Shown: positions 9,461 to 18,075, counted from the first letter of the stretch. The stretch is DNA of 64,000 nt from Trinickia terrae (GCF_005144415.1 NZ_SWJE01000003.1:424513-488512); one strand, 5' to 3'. The notes: generated by a model from the sequence alone, not told the origin. Program-made: numbers and translations.

Positions 9461-10102
9461 ATGACACCAGACCTCGGCTCCGCGTCGCCGCGGTGGTTCT
9501 ACGATTTCATTTCGCCGTTCTCGTACTTGCTGCTGGAGCAGCACGACAAGTGGCCGGGCGTGCCGTTCGTGCTGACGCCGGTTTCGCTATATGGCCTCTA
9601 TCGTCATTGGGGGCAGCGTCCCGGCTACGAGGTGCCGCAAAAGCGCATCTTCACGTTCCGGCACGCGCTCTTTCGCGCCGAGCAGCTCGGCATTCCGTTC
9701 AAGATGCCGCCTGCGCATCCGTTCGATTCGACCAAGGCGCTGCTTCTGGCAACGGCCGTCGAAGCCGATGTCGCCTGCGTGCGCGAGATCTTCCGCTTCA
9801 TCTGGCGCGAAGGGCGCGACCCGTCGACCGATGAAGGCTTCGCCGACCTGTGCCGCTACGCAGGATTGCCGGACGGTGAGCAGCTGATCGCGCGCGAGGC
9901 CGCGAAGGCGCAGCTCAAGCGCAATACGGATGATGCAATCGCGCTCGGCATCTTCGGTGTGCCGACTTTCCGCTTCAACGAACAGTTGTTCTGGGGCGAG
10001 GACGCGCTGCCGATGGTGCTCTACTGCGCGCGCACGCCGAACTGGCTCGAATCGAGCGAGGTGAAGCGCGTCAGTGCGCTGCCGCTGGGCGTCGTGCCGT
10101 AA
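9461..10102 (+). CDS. DsbA-fold protein, 2-hydroxychromene-2-carboxylate isomerase-like
   Basis: 213 residues; AGGGGGAG precedes the ATG at good spacing. The N-terminus 'FYDFISPFSYLLLE' has the Ser active-site pattern (SPFSY) of the kappa-GST/HCCA isomerase branch of the thioredoxin fold, not the CXXC of true DsbA. The 'GIFGVPTFRF' motif near residue 170 supplies the cis-Pro loop. Such enzymes isomerise chromene carboxylates in naphthalene-type catabolism or act as glutathione-dependent transferases. No aromatic-degradation genes are nearby, so the substrate is unknown. Confidence 0.85.
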   Translation: MTPDLGSASPRWFYDFISPFSYLLLEQHDKWPGVPFVLTPVSLYGLYRHWGQRPGYEVPQKRIFTFRHALFRAEQLGIPFKMPPAHPFDSTKALLLATAVEADVACVREIFRFIWREGRDPSTDEGFADLCRYAGLPDGEQLIAREAAKAQLKRNTDDAIALGIFGVPTFRFNEQLFWGEDALPMVLYCARTPNWLESSEVKRVSALPLGVVP

Positions 10103-10124
10103 TCCCGGCCATACCGGCGCCGCT

Positions 10125-10151
10125 ATGGCCTGCATGGCGTGAACAGGCCAT
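10125..10151. repeat. Inverted repeat before the LysR gene
   Basis: Perfect 8-bp arms ATGGCCTG/CAGGCCAT at 10125-10132 and 10144-10151 with an 11-base spacer. It lies in the 77-base gap before the LysR gene, so it may be an autoregulatory operator. The first possible ATG of the regulator (10150) falls inside its right arm, which argues for the later start. Confidence 0.45.
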
Positions 10152-10179
10152 GGTTACGCGTTTGCTGGAACGACATCGC

Positions 10180-11145
10180 ATGGACGACTACGACGACAGC
10201 CCCGCCACCCTCGACATCTGGCTCGTGCGCGTGCTGCGCACGCTCCTGATCGAGCGCAGCGTCACGCAGGCCGCGTTGCGTCTGAACCAGACGCAACCCG
10301 CGATCAGCACGGCGCTGAGGAAACTGCGCGAGACGCTGAACGACCCGATCCTCGTGCGCGGCAAGTCCGGCATGGTGCCGACCGAATATGGCGCGTCGCT
10401 GCTCGGCGCTGCGCAGCGCGCGCTGCGCGAGGTCGATTTCGTCGCCACGCCGCACGGCGACTTCGATCCGTCGCACTCGCGCCGCACGTTCCGCATCGCC
10501 GCTCCCGATTACCTCAACGACTTCTTCATGCCGACGCTGATCGCGCAGTTCCGCACGTCGGCGCCCAACGCGCACCTGGAGATCGAGTCGCTGAACCCGA
10601 CGCTCGACCACGAAGCGGCGCTCGACAAAGGCGAGCTCGACCTCGTCGTCGGCAACTGGCCGAAGGCCGATCCGCGCTTCGCGAAGAGCGACCTGTTCTC
10701 GGACACGATCGTCTGCATGATGCGCGCCGATCATCCGCTCGCGCGCGAGCCGCTCACGCGCGACGCCTACGCCGCCGCCGCCCATCTCGCGCCGACGCCC
10801 TACAGCGGCGCGCGCCGCAACGCGATCGAGATCGGCCTCGCGCGAGCAGGCGTCGCGCGGCGTGTCGTGATCACGCTGCCGTACTTCGGGCTCGTGCCCC
10901 AGGTGCTGCTGCAATCGGATCTGATCTTCACGACCACGCGCCGCTTCGCGATGCACTACGCCGGCATGCTGCCGCTTGCCGTGGTGAACGCGCCGATCCC
11001 GTTTCCGCGCATCAAGTGCTACCAGATGTGGCATCCGCAGCCGGACCGGCCGAGCGATGTCGAGTGGATGCGCAATCTCATCTCATCGGTGTCCGCGGCG
11101 CTGACGGCGCGCGGCAGGAAGGGGCGGGACTCAGCTCTCGTCTGA
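10180..11145 (+). CDS. LysR-family transcriptional regulator
   Basis: 321 residues from ATG 10180; an ATG at 10150 is also in frame. The N-terminal winged helix-turn-helix is plain ('SVTQAALRLNQTQPAISTAL', then 'LRETLNDPILVRGKSGMVPT'). A LysR substrate domain follows from about residue 85 ('FRIAAPDYLNDFFMPTLIAQ', 'ELDLVVGNW'), of the type seen in NodD/PgpR-like regulators. It follows the isomerase-like gene on the same strand, which may be its target. It ends convergently with the AraC-type gene, overlapping it by 15 bases. The inducer is unknown. Confidence 0.9.
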   Translation: MDDYDDSPATLDIWLVRVLRTLLIERSVTQAALRLNQTQPAISTALRKLRETLNDPILVRGKSGMVPTEYGASLLGAAQRALREVDFVATPHGDFDPSHSRRTFRIAAPDYLNDFFMPTLIAQFRTSAPNAHLEIESLNPTLDHEAALDKGELDLVVGNWPKADPRFAKSDLFSDTIVCMMRADHPLAREPLTRDAYAAAAHLAPTPYSGARRNAIEIGLARAGVARRVVITLPYFGLVPQVLLQSDLIFTTTRRFAMHYAGMLPLAVVNAPIPFPRIKCYQMWHPQPDRPSDVEWMRNLISSVSAALTARGRKGRDSALV

Positions 11146-12096
11146 GCGGCGCCGGCCGGCGATGCGGTATTCCGTCGGCGAGATCGACAGGCGCTTGCGG
11201 AAGATTTTCGCGAGACCGTCGCCGCTGCCCACGCCGCAGCGGCGCGCGATCTTGTCGACGGGCAAGTCGGTTGCGACGAGCAGCAGGCAGCTCGCGTCGA
11301 GCCGCGCGCGCAGCAGGTATTCCGAGGGCGTGAGCCCGATCTGCGACTTGAAGCGGCGCAGGAAGCTGCGCTCGCTCATGGCGGCGACCTGCGCGGCCTC
11401 GGCCACCGAGATCGGCCGCCCATAGTTCTCGCGGATCCAGCGTGCGGCAGCGTTGATCTTCTCGCGCGCGCCGCCTTCGTCCAGATCGCCGAGCACGGCG
11501 CCGAGGCGCCGCCACGCGCCGGGCATCGAGCGTTCGGAAATCTCGCGGGCCGCCGTCGACCCGTAGTCTCGCTTGATCACCGACAGCGCAGCGGCGATCG
11601 GCCCGAGCGGATCGTCGAGCGCGGCCGGCTGCTCGATGGGGGCAAGCGGGTGGGGCGGCGCATGTGCGTCGCGTGCGGCGAACGCCGCGCCCGAGGGAAA
11701 GTCGAGCGCGCTTCTCTCAGGCGCGAGATTGGCCGCGGCGAGGATCGCCGCGCCTTCGCCGATTGCCTTCACGACGCGGGTCTTCTGCAGCATCGCGCGC
11801 AGGCGCCGCACCAGGTGCTCGTCGTCCTTCGCCTGCTGCGCGCCGGGGCCGCCCGCGATGAAGAGCGCGTCGAAACCGGTCAGGAGCGGGGCGTCGAGAT
11901 TCTCGGACCAGACCCGCATCGAGCAACTGCTCCCAACGCTGCCGCCCGCGCTCGAGAACACCACCAGTGCGTACGGCTCGGCGTCGCTCGCCCGCTCGAT
12001 TTCCATTTCATTGGCGAGGCGAAACACTTCCGCAATCGAACTTACCTCGACGAGCGAGAACCCGTCGAAGATCAGGATGGCGATGCGTTTGGCCAT
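11131..12096 (-). CDS. GlxA-like AraC-family regulator (DJ-1/PfpI plus AraC domains)
   Basis: 321 residues. The start at 12096 gives 'MAKRIAILIFDGFSLVEVSS', the usual beginning of the family. Residues 1-175 form a DJ-1/PfpI class I amidotransferase-like domain ('FDALFIAGGPGAQ'). Residues about 215-315 form an AraC DNA-binding domain with two helix-turn-helix units ('ISVAEAAQVAAMSERSFLRR' and 'LPVDKIARRCGVGSGDGLAK'). The amidotransferase Cys position appears to be replaced ('GEGAAILAAA'), as in many GlxA-type regulators. It is divergent from galU (299 bases) and is a clear paralogue of the regulator at 25372, so a role in EPS control is a reasonable inference. Confidence 0.88.
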   Translation of the reverse strand: MAKRIAILIFDGFSLVEVSSIAEVFRLANEMEIERASDAEPYALVVFSSAGGSVGSSCSMRVWSENLDAPLLTGFDALFIAGGPGAQQAKDDEHLVRRLRAMLQKTRVVKAIGEGAAILAAANLAPERSALDFPSGAAFAARDAHAPPHPLAPIEQPAALDDPLGPIAAALSVIKRDYGSTAAREISERSMPGAWRRLGAVLGDLDEGGAREKINAAARWIRENYGRPISVAEAAQVAAMSERSFLRRFKSQIGLTPSEYLLRARLDASCLLLVATDLPVDKIARRCGVGSGDGLAKIFRKRLSISPTEYRIAGRRRSDES

Positions 12097-12395
12097 GTGG
12101 GCGGCTCTGTCGATGTCGTTGAGCGGACGAACATCTGCGCGCCGATCGCATCCTCGTCGCGTGCTTCGCGAGTCCTCCGCGCATGCGGCGCCGCCGCTTC
12201 GTGACGGACGAAGGCGTGGCGGCGCGAAAGCGAGGGGACAGGATGGAAAGGCATGCCTGATGCGTCGCATCATACGCGGCGGCCCAGGCGCCATGGGCGC
12301 GCCGTCTGAAAAGGGCGAGATGTTGGCAGATGCCATCGGTACCTGGGGAATACGCTGGCCTGACAAGCATCGATCAAGATCGACACGAGGGGCCC

Positions 12396-13304
12396 ATGCT
12401 CAACGTCACCAAGGCTGTGTTTCCGGTCGCGGGTCTCGGCACGCGCTTTCTTCCCGCCACCAAGGCGAGCCCGAAGGAGATGCTGCCGATCGTCGACAAG
12501 CCGTTGATCCAGTACGCGGTCGAGGAGGCCGTGGCCGCGGGCATCACGCAGATGATCTTCGTGACGGGGCGCAGCAAGCGCGCGATCGAGGATCACTTCG
12601 ACAAGTCCTACGAGATCGAAGCGGAGCTGCGGGCGCGCGGCAAAGAGGCGCTGCTCGAGCTCGTGCGCGGGATCAAGCCGAGCCATGTCGACTGCTTCTA
12701 CGTGCGGCAGCCGGAGCCGCTCGGGCTCGGGCATGCGGTGCTGTGCGCGGAGAAGCTCGTCGGCGACGATCCGTTCGCCGTGATGCTTGCCGACGACCTG
12801 CTCGACGGCGCGCCGCCCGTGCTCACGCAGATGGTGCAGGTGTTCAACCACTACCACTGCTCGGTGGTCGGGGTGGAGCAGATCCGGCCCGAGGCGTCGC
12901 GCTCGTATGGCGTGATCGACGGCCGCGCGTGGGACGATCGCGTGATCAAGATGCATGGCGTCGTCGAGAAGCCGGAGCCCAAGGACGCGCCCTCGAACCT
13001 CGGCGTGGTCGGCCGCTATGTGCTGATGCCGGGCATCTTCGAGCATTTGCGGCGCATGCGGCCGGGCGCGGGCGGCGAGATTCAATTGACCGACGCGATC
13101 CAGTCGCTGCTCGCCGACGAGCAGGTGCTCGCGTACCGCTACAAGGGGCAGCGCTTCGATTGCGGCTGCAAGCTCGGGTATCTGAAGGCGACGGTGGAGT
13201 TCGCGCTGCGGCATCCGGAGCTGAAGGCGCCGTTCGAGGCGTATCTGCGCGAGCAGTTCGGGCCGGTCGATGCGCCGGTGGAGCTGTCTTCGCTGGTGGC
13301 GTGA
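12396..13304 (+). CDS. galU: UTP-glucose-1-phosphate uridylyltransferase
   Basis: 302 residues. It makes UDP-glucose from UTP and glucose-1-phosphate in the cytoplasm. The nucleotidyltransferase signature is at residues about 8-33 ('PVAGLGTRFLPATKASPKEM' then 'LPIVDKPLIQYAVEE'), with 'MLADDLLDG', 'GVIDGR', 'VEKPEP' and 'RFDCGCKLGYLKA' further on, all at family positions. ATG 12396 is preferred because it yields the standard N-terminus. A strong terminator lies downstream. UDP-glucose would feed the EPS locus that starts about 13 kb away. Confidence 0.95.
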   Translation: MLNVTKAVFPVAGLGTRFLPATKASPKEMLPIVDKPLIQYAVEEAVAAGITQMIFVTGRSKRAIEDHFDKSYEIEAELRARGKEALLELVRGIKPSHVDCFYVRQPEPLGLGHAVLCAEKLVGDDPFAVMLADDLLDGAPPVLTQMVQVFNHYHCSVVGVEQIRPEASRSYGVIDGRAWDDRVIKMHGVVEKPEPKDAPSNLGVVGRYVLMPGIFEHLRRMRPGAGGEIQLTDAIQSLLADEQVLAYRYKGQRFDCGCKLGYLKATVEFALRHPELKAPFEAYLREQFGPVDAPVELSSLVA

Positions 13305-13465
13305 GGGTGCGGCCGCTCAAAAGTCGCGCCAGCGCTCGTTTTGCCGCCAATTCCGACAATTTCCCTTCCACATCCGGCAGTTGCGCATGCATTCATTGAA
13401 TCGACAGGAACCGTCGCCTTCAATGGGAAACGGCGCTACCCCTGTGGCGCTTTAAATGGTCCTTT

Positions 13466-13492
13466 AGCCCGCCCGAAGGGGCGGGCTTTTTT
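13466..13492 (+). terminator. Rho-independent terminator after galU
   Basis: Eight-base stem AGCCCGCC/GGCGGGCT with a short loop, followed by TTTTTT. It is 160 bases past the galU stop. The 330-base gap 13305-13634 otherwise holds no convincing gene. Confidence 0.85.
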
Positions 13493-13634
13493 GGGGCGGA
13501 GCGGCGTGGGCTTGGGTTTGGGTGGAGTTGCTGGACTGGATGCGGCTCGCAAACGGTCACTTGAGTTGAACCGCTTCCCGTCACACCTATTTGGGTCCGG
13601 TTCACGAAGCAAGGTCATGCTCTCGATACGCGTT

Positions 13635-14126
13635 TCAGTTTCTCAAGACCGTATCGAGTTCTCTTATTCGCGTCCGCGTAACGCTCGTCATACACTGCCA
13701 GAAGTTGATATATCGCTCGGATGCCTCTCCCAACATATATGTTTCGGCGTAGCACTGACTGTCACGGTACTGGACCCAGGCGGCGTCGGATTTCGCGAAA
13801 TACGGCATCGCCAAAGGCTCTGCATGGTTGTCTTTAAGTGCTTTGTCGTTCCGCTCTATCTGTGATTGAACGGCCTTCAACTTGCGAGCCAGCTGCGCGC
13901 TCACGCGCTCGAATTCCCTGTGTGAGCATTGCGTCAAATCCTCGTTGGATGCGTGTTCTCCGGTCTTGCAAAGGTGTGCAATCTCGGTGTCGGTGTGCCC
14001 CGAAAAATACGTAGCCGAGGGCTGAAACTGCATGTAATCGAATTCGCCCGAATAGGCGGTCGCTGCACACGCCGAGCCCGAAACGGCCAGGCAGAGTGAC
14101 GAAAGAAGAAAATTAATGTGCCGCAT
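13635..14126 (-). CDS. LprI/DUF1311-like secreted protein, candidate T6SS immunity protein
   Basis: 163 residues with a Sec signal peptide ('FLLSSLCLAVSGSACAA'). The mature part has the Cys/Trp pattern of the lysozyme-inhibitor LprI N-terminal family: 'LTQCSHREFERVSAQL', 'DAAWVQYRDSQC' and 'FWQCMTSVTRTRIRELD'. LprI of Mycobacterium tuberculosis inhibits lysozyme. The gene starts 14 bases inside the end of a lysozyme-type effector gene, itself downstream of vgrG, so protection of the periplasm from that effector is the natural inference. The frame is intact. Base composition is lower in GC than the surroundings, suggesting recent acquisition. Confidence 0.75.
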   Translation of the reverse strand: MRHINFLLSSLCLAVSGSACAATAYSGEFDYMQFQPSATYFSGHTDTEIAHLCKTGEHASNEDLTQCSHREFERVSAQLARKLKAVQSQIERNDKALKDNHAEPLAMPYFAKSDAAWVQYRDSQCYAETYMLGEASERYINFWQCMTSVTRTRIRELDTVLRN

Positions 14127-14689
14127 CGTACACTCCAGAAGCGAAAAGGCGCGCTTCCTGAAAACGGCGATGTTTCAGGTTGACGTTGCGTCCGATGCGA
14201 TAGGGCAGAATGAAATCGAACATTTTTTCGTAATACCCAGCATTGATTTCCTCAATCAATGCGTCTGCCCCTTTGTACGCGCCGCAGTTGAACACAACAC
14301 TTACCATGGCGTCGTATTCAAATTGGAATAGCGGAACGCGAACATACCGATTCATCCTGTTTTCCATAACCGACAGATCATTTTTTAAAAATTCCTGTGC
14401 TCTCCAGGGTTATTGTTTCACCTGCCTTGATCTTGTCGGCGTCAAGGATCCTATGTCCGCAGCCGACTGTCGGGATCCCTACATTGTCCTTGTACGCAGT
14501 CAGGATAAAACCGTCCGTAACCTGAAGACCGAGAAAATTCTTGCCGTTCAAAACACCCGACTCCAGTACCGCCATGAACTCGAGCCCGTCCGTTGATACC
14601 GTCCAAGGCCTGCAGAGTCGCGATGTATAAGCGGTGACGTTTGAGTCAGGCGTTGTGTTTGTTGTTGCAGTACAGACAGCGTCAGTCAT
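14113..14689 (-). pseudogene. Lysozyme-type (GH24-like) T6SS effector, frameshifted
   Basis: Two frames together make one phage-lysozyme-like protein of about 190 residues. The first (start 14689, stop at 14378) carries 'DGFILTAYKDNVGIPTVGCG'; the second (entered near 14380, stop at 14113) carries 'RVPLFQFEYDAMVSVVFNCG', the usual C-terminal lobe. The shift falls in a T5A6 run (minus strand): removing one base joins 'STGIF' to 'KNDLSVMENR' in frame. The E-x8-D-x5-T triad of GH24 reads D-x8-D-x5-T here, so the catalytic Glu is replaced by Asp. Such enzymes cleave peptidoglycan when delivered to the periplasm. It lies between vgrG and an LprI-like gene. A sequencing error in the homopolymer is possible. 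Confidence 0.75.
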
Positions 14690-14720
14690 ATGTATCCACT
14701 CGACGAATTGTTATGGCGGG

Positions 14721-14897
14721 CTATTGCGTCGCGTCGCGGTGCCCCAGATAGAGCTGGATGCTTTGCGCACCACTCGTTACATAGCGCTCGGTGCGACCGG
14801 ATGAGTCAGTTACGCCGAGGAGCAGTTCGCCTGATGACAAGCGTGCCGTGTAGAACGTTTCTGGCATTGGCTTTCCGGTAGCATCATACAAAGTGAA
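14721..14897 (-). pseudogene. Detached C-terminal TTR-like extension of VgrG
   Basis: Directly after the vgrG TAA the same frame stays open for 58 codons to a TAG (14721-14723). The peptide reads 'FTLYDATGKPMPETFYTARL' and goes on with 'GELLLGVTDSSGRTERYV' and 'GAQSIQLYLG', the transthyretin-like extension seen at the C-terminus of many VgrGs. VgrG itself ends '...TGSYDE', so a Gln codon (CAA) in place of TAA would restore a continuous YDEQF-type junction. I read this as a nonsense mutation. Suppression or a sequencing error are alternatives. Confidence 0.7.
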
Positions 14898-17078
14898 TTA
14901 TTCGTCGTAGCTGCCCGTTTGCTGATTTGTGTTTGCGGACGTACTGCTTCCGCCTTTCGCAGCCGCCGCCGTGGCACTCGCAGCCCCAGCCAATTTTTCC
15001 AATCGCTCTCGGATCGCCTTGATGAGTTCCTCTTTCGATACGCTTTTCTCAGTCTCGATGGGCTCGATGATCGGCGGCGTGGGGACTGCCTTCGGTTTCT
15101 CCGGCTCTTCCGAATCGCCGGGATTCAATTGTAGCGGCGAGCCCTGAATCACTACCTCGTCGTCGTTGCCTTCGATGCGCACCTTCTTGCCGATCAGCTT
15201 GATTTCGCCGTCGCTGCTCATCGACAACGAAGCGGCGCCGCAGATCAGCGTCAATTCGTGACCCGAGGACACCTCGAACGAGCTGCCCACGCGGATACCG
15301 ATCTCTCCGCCGACGGAGGTCGACTGCGAGCCGCCCACGACAGTGGTCATATCCGCCCCCACAGCGGTACTGAAATCGAGGCCCACCGCGACTTGGTGCA
15401 CGAACCCGACACCAAGCTTGTAGTGCGTGCCCACGATGTGCGTTTCTTCGTTCTTGGTCGTGTGGTTCATGTCCTTCTCCGCCTGGATCATGAACTCCTC
15501 GGAGCCGGTCTTGTCCTCGAAGCGAATGCCGTTGTAGTTCTGCCGGCCGCCCGTGATGGTCCGGCTCATGAAGCCGCTTTGCGTGGCGTTGCCGGGCAAT
15601 TCCCACGGCGGGCGCGTGATGCTGTTGTAGAGGCTGCCGAGAATCAGCGGCCGGTCCGGGTCGCCATGCATGAAGTCGACGATCACCTCCTGCCCGATGC
15701 GCGGTATGTAAATGCCGCCGAAGTTGCTTCCGGCCCACGCCTGGCTCACACGTACCCAGCACGAATCGGTCTCGTCGTTGCGCGCGTAGCGGTCCCACAG
15801 GAAGCGCACCTTCACGCGCCCATACTCGTCGGTCCACAGCTCTTCGCCGGGCGGACCCACGACGATGGCCGATTGCGGGCCTGCGGTGACGGGCCTGGGC
15901 GTCTTGCGCTCGGGACGGAACACCTCGCTCGTCGGCTGGACGAGGAGTTCGTTCGCGCACGAGTACTCGAAGCCGGCGCCCGACTCGTCGGCCGTCTCGA
16001 CCAGTTCCAGGGCCGAGGCGATCACGAGATATTCGCGGTTCGCTTCGGTTCGTCTGTGATTCGAGAGTGCGAAAGTCTGCCCGCATGCCAGCCCGCGGAC
16101 ATTGCCTTCAGCCGTTGCGCGCTTACCCGCTGCGCGCAGCTCTTCGGCGCGGACATGGCTGATCAACTCGCCGTGCTTGCTGTCGGTATAGTCGCCCGGC
16201 CATTCGAAACGTTCGCTCTTTTCCCAGCGCGTATTGCGCGGCTGCCGGCTGATCGCGGCCAGGCGGGCGCGCGGCCGGGTAAAGTCGAAATCGTCGATCA
16301 CGACGCCGCCCGTGCGCAGCGTTTCGCGTGTCGTGAAGGTATGCAGATACTCGATGTCGATCTTGCCGCCTTGCGGATAATGCTCGATCGTCTGATAAGC
16401 GGCGTTCGGCGATTTGCGGTGCGCGCCGACGTGATCGCAGAGCACGAGCCGGTGCTTGCCGTCGGAATGCTCGAAGAACCAGTAGATGCCCCATTCCTCC
16501 ATCAAGCGCTGCACGAACGCGAAATCGGTTTCGCCGTATTGAACCTGGAACGCGCGGGGCTCATTCTTTTCGCTTTCGCCGCTGATAGCGTACTTGGCCG
16601 GGTCGAGCCGTTTTTCGACGGGATAGGGATAATCCGAGAGCACGGTGTCGATGATCTCGATGACGGTCTTGTCCTGGAAGATCCGGTAGTCGCTCGTCAG
16701 CGTCGCGAGCCACAGCCAGGGGTGCAATACGACGCGATAGACGTTGCAGCGGCCATCCTGTCCGAGGGATGAGGCCTGCGTCACGAGCCCGCTGATTTCG
16801 CGTCTGCCGGCGCCGATGCCGTCGAGTTCGATGGCGACGGTCATTTCGCTGGCGATCATGGCCTCGATATCGAGGTTCGCGGTGGCATCGAGCGACAGAT
16901 CGAAGTCGTCCGGCGTGCGCAGATCGATCACGTACTCGTAGAGTTCGCTCAAGTGCTCCGAGCCGTATAGCGAGCGGAACGAGAGTGCTGGCTGGCCCAG
17001 CAGGTGCGGCATGGTGTTGCTGGTGATGGTGACAGTGCGGGTTTTGCTGAACGAACTGATCGACTCCTTGGTTAGCAT
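14898..17078 (-). CDS. vgrG: Type VI secretion spike protein VgrG
   Basis: 726 residues. VgrG trimers cap the Hcp tube and carry effectors. Residues about 25-390 match the gp27-like part ('LYEYVIDLRTPDDF', 'RAFQVQYGETDFAFVQRLME', 'EWGIYWFFEH'). The gp5-like OB fold has 'WTDEYGRVKVRFLWDRY', 'SCWVRVSQAWAGSNFGGIYI' and 'GQEVIVDFMHGDPDRPLILG'. A DUF2345/beta-helix segment with repeated G/V/S follows. GGGAGA on the minus strand precedes ATG 17078. The protein stops just before a TTR-like extension that remains in frame (14721-14897), so its effector-docking tail is lost. No other T6SS structural genes are in the window. Confidence 0.92.
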   Translation of the reverse strand: MLTKESISSFSKTRTVTITSNTMPHLLGQPALSFRSLYGSEHLSELYEYVIDLRTPDDFDLSLDATANLDIEAMIASEMTVAIELDGIGAGRREISGLVTQASSLGQDGRCNVYRVVLHPWLWLATLTSDYRIFQDKTVIEIIDTVLSDYPYPVEKRLDPAKYAISGESEKNEPRAFQVQYGETDFAFVQRLMEEWGIYWFFEHSDGKHRLVLCDHVGAHRKSPNAAYQTIEHYPQGGKIDIEYLHTFTTRETLRTGGVVIDDFDFTRPRARLAAISRQPRNTRWEKSERFEWPGDYTDSKHGELISHVRAEELRAAGKRATAEGNVRGLACGQTFALSNHRRTEANREYLVIASALELVETADESGAGFEYSCANELLVQPTSEVFRPERKTPRPVTAGPQSAIVVGPPGEELWTDEYGRVKVRFLWDRYARNDETDSCWVRVSQAWAGSNFGGIYIPRIGQEVIVDFMHGDPDRPLILGSLYNSITRPPWELPGNATQSGFMSRTITGGRQNYNGIRFEDKTGSEEFMIQAEKDMNHTTKNEETHIVGTHYKLGVGFVHQVAVGLDFSTAVGADMTTVVGGSQSTSVGGEIGIRVGSSFEVSSGHELTLICGAASLSMSSDGEIKLIGKKVRIEGNDDEVVIQGSPLQLNPGDSEEPEKPKAVPTPPIIEPIETEKSVSKEELIKAIRERLEKLAGAASATAAAAKGGSSTSANTNQQTGSYDE

Positions 17079-17104
17079 GGACTTCTCCCTGTTTATTTTT
17101 GAGC

Positions 17105-17385
17105 GTCACTGCTTGGAACCGTGCTTGACGGTCGTGAGGGTTTTCACGACCTCATGACCGCTTTGTTTGCACGGCTTTGCTCGATTGGCGTGCGAAGCCA
17201 TACGTCTTTGCAAAGCACGGCGATTTCGGCACCGCGTGACGGTTCGAGCACGACGAGCGGTCCATGCCGCATGGCTTGTCTTCCTCATTGTTTGTCTGAT
17301 GTAAGAGACGAAGCCTAGCCAACAAGTGGGCTAAGACGCTATGGGACGTTTCTTAGCTCAAGGGGTTTTTCGATCGGAACGACGC
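17105..17385 (-). repeat. Cassette flanks, copy A (leader and trailer, minus strand)
   Basis: Read on the minus strand, 17385-17245 resembles 20265-20420 on the plus strand. Shared blocks include TAAGAAACGTCCCAT exactly, CGCTTCGTCT-like, and a GACAAGC.ATGCGGC..GGACCGCTC block around the start codons. The far end (17105-17205) resembles 21740-21850: both contain CATGAGGTC and AAGCACGGTTC.AAGC. The leader probably holds a promoter and 5' UTR shared by T6SS accessory units. Copy A also forms a perfect 8-bp hairpin GGTCGTGA/TCACGACC near 17130-17153. Confidence 0.55.
17144..17272 (-). CDS. Small open frame upstream of vgrG, 42 residues
   Basis: Starts at 17272 with AGGAAG at suitable spacing and ends with TGA at 17144-17146, 65 bases before vgrG. 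The peptide begins 'MRHGPLVVLEPSRGAEIAVL'. Its first residues and its whole leader resemble those of the effector gene at 20396 ('MRRGPLIF...'). It may therefore be the stub of an effector-type gene left after a cassette deletion, or a small leader gene. No function can be assigned. Confidence 0.4.
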   Translation of the reverse strand: MRHGPLVVLEPSRGAEIAVLCKDVWLRTPIEQSRANKAVMRS

Positions 17386-17434
17386 AAACATTGCGCGCCG
17401 TCAACGAACCCGGCGCGCAACGCCGGCAATCGCA

Positions 17435-17905
17435 CTACCGGCAATACGCCTTCGTATTCTCGTGGACGTCCTTGCGCGCGAGCAGTTCGTCCGGCGTCAG
17501 CCATTCATACTGGCTGTGCTGGTCGAAGCGGCCGATCGGCGCGCTGCCCGTCAGCGTCATCGCGTAGGCGAGCACCACGTAGTGCGTCGAAATGCCCGGC
17601 TCGCCGGCGAAGTTGTCGCCGGGGTAGCGGTGCTCGAAGACGCCGTAGAAGCGCGCGGCGTCGCGCTCCATGCCCGAGATGCCGAGCTCGTTTTCGACGA
17701 TGCGTGTGAACGCCGCATCGAGCGTCTCGTCCTTCTGCACTCGCCCGCCCGGCACGAACCACGTGCCGCGCGCCGGCCGGTTGCGCCGCTGGCCGACCAG
17801 GATGCGTCCGTGGACATCGGTGACGATCAGGTCGATCGAGACGAGCGGCGTCAAGCGAACCACATCGAGGAAATCGAGTTCGGTAAGCATCGGGTTTTCA
17901 CTCAT
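17435..17905 (-). CDS. gmm: GDP-mannose mannosyl hydrolase (NUDIX)
   Basis: 156 residues from ATG 17905 (an internal ATG at 17890 is also possible). It hydrolyses GDP-mannose to GDP and mannose, which tunes precursor pools for EPS. The modified Nudix box of this family is clear: 'GGRVQKDETLDAAFTRIVEN' at about residues 53-72, with 'RPARGTWFVPGG' before it and 'FYGVFEHRYPGDNF' and 'STHYVVLAYA' after it. This matches the family of E. coli Gmm (WcaH) in the colanic acid locus. It stands apart from the main EPS operon, between T6SS remnants and a GH39-like gene. Confidence 0.9.
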   Translation of the reverse strand: MSENPMLTELDFLDVVRLTPLVSIDLIVTDVHGRILVGQRRNRPARGTWFVPGGRVQKDETLDAAFTRIVENELGISGMERDAARFYGVFEHRYPGDNFAGEPGISTHYVVLAYAMTLTGSAPIGRFDQHSQYEWLTPDELLARKDVHENTKAYCR

Positions 17906-18075
17906 GTCATCGGTATGCAGGATTGCGTTTGGCGTTGCACCGTGCCGGAAGTATCGGAAGGAATCGGTCCCGGAGCGGCGCATCGTCAAGCATCGCGCAG
18001 CGGCACTGGCGGCAAGCGCCAAAATATTGCTTTGCGCAGTCAAATGCGAGCCGCCTGCGCAGGCGGGTTTCTTCC

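Noticed and set aside
14690..14881. A small plus-strand gene between the lysozyme remnant and vgrG
   Set aside because: The minus strand here encodes the TTR-like VgrG extension; the plus-strand frame has no Shine-Dalgarno or protein-like content.
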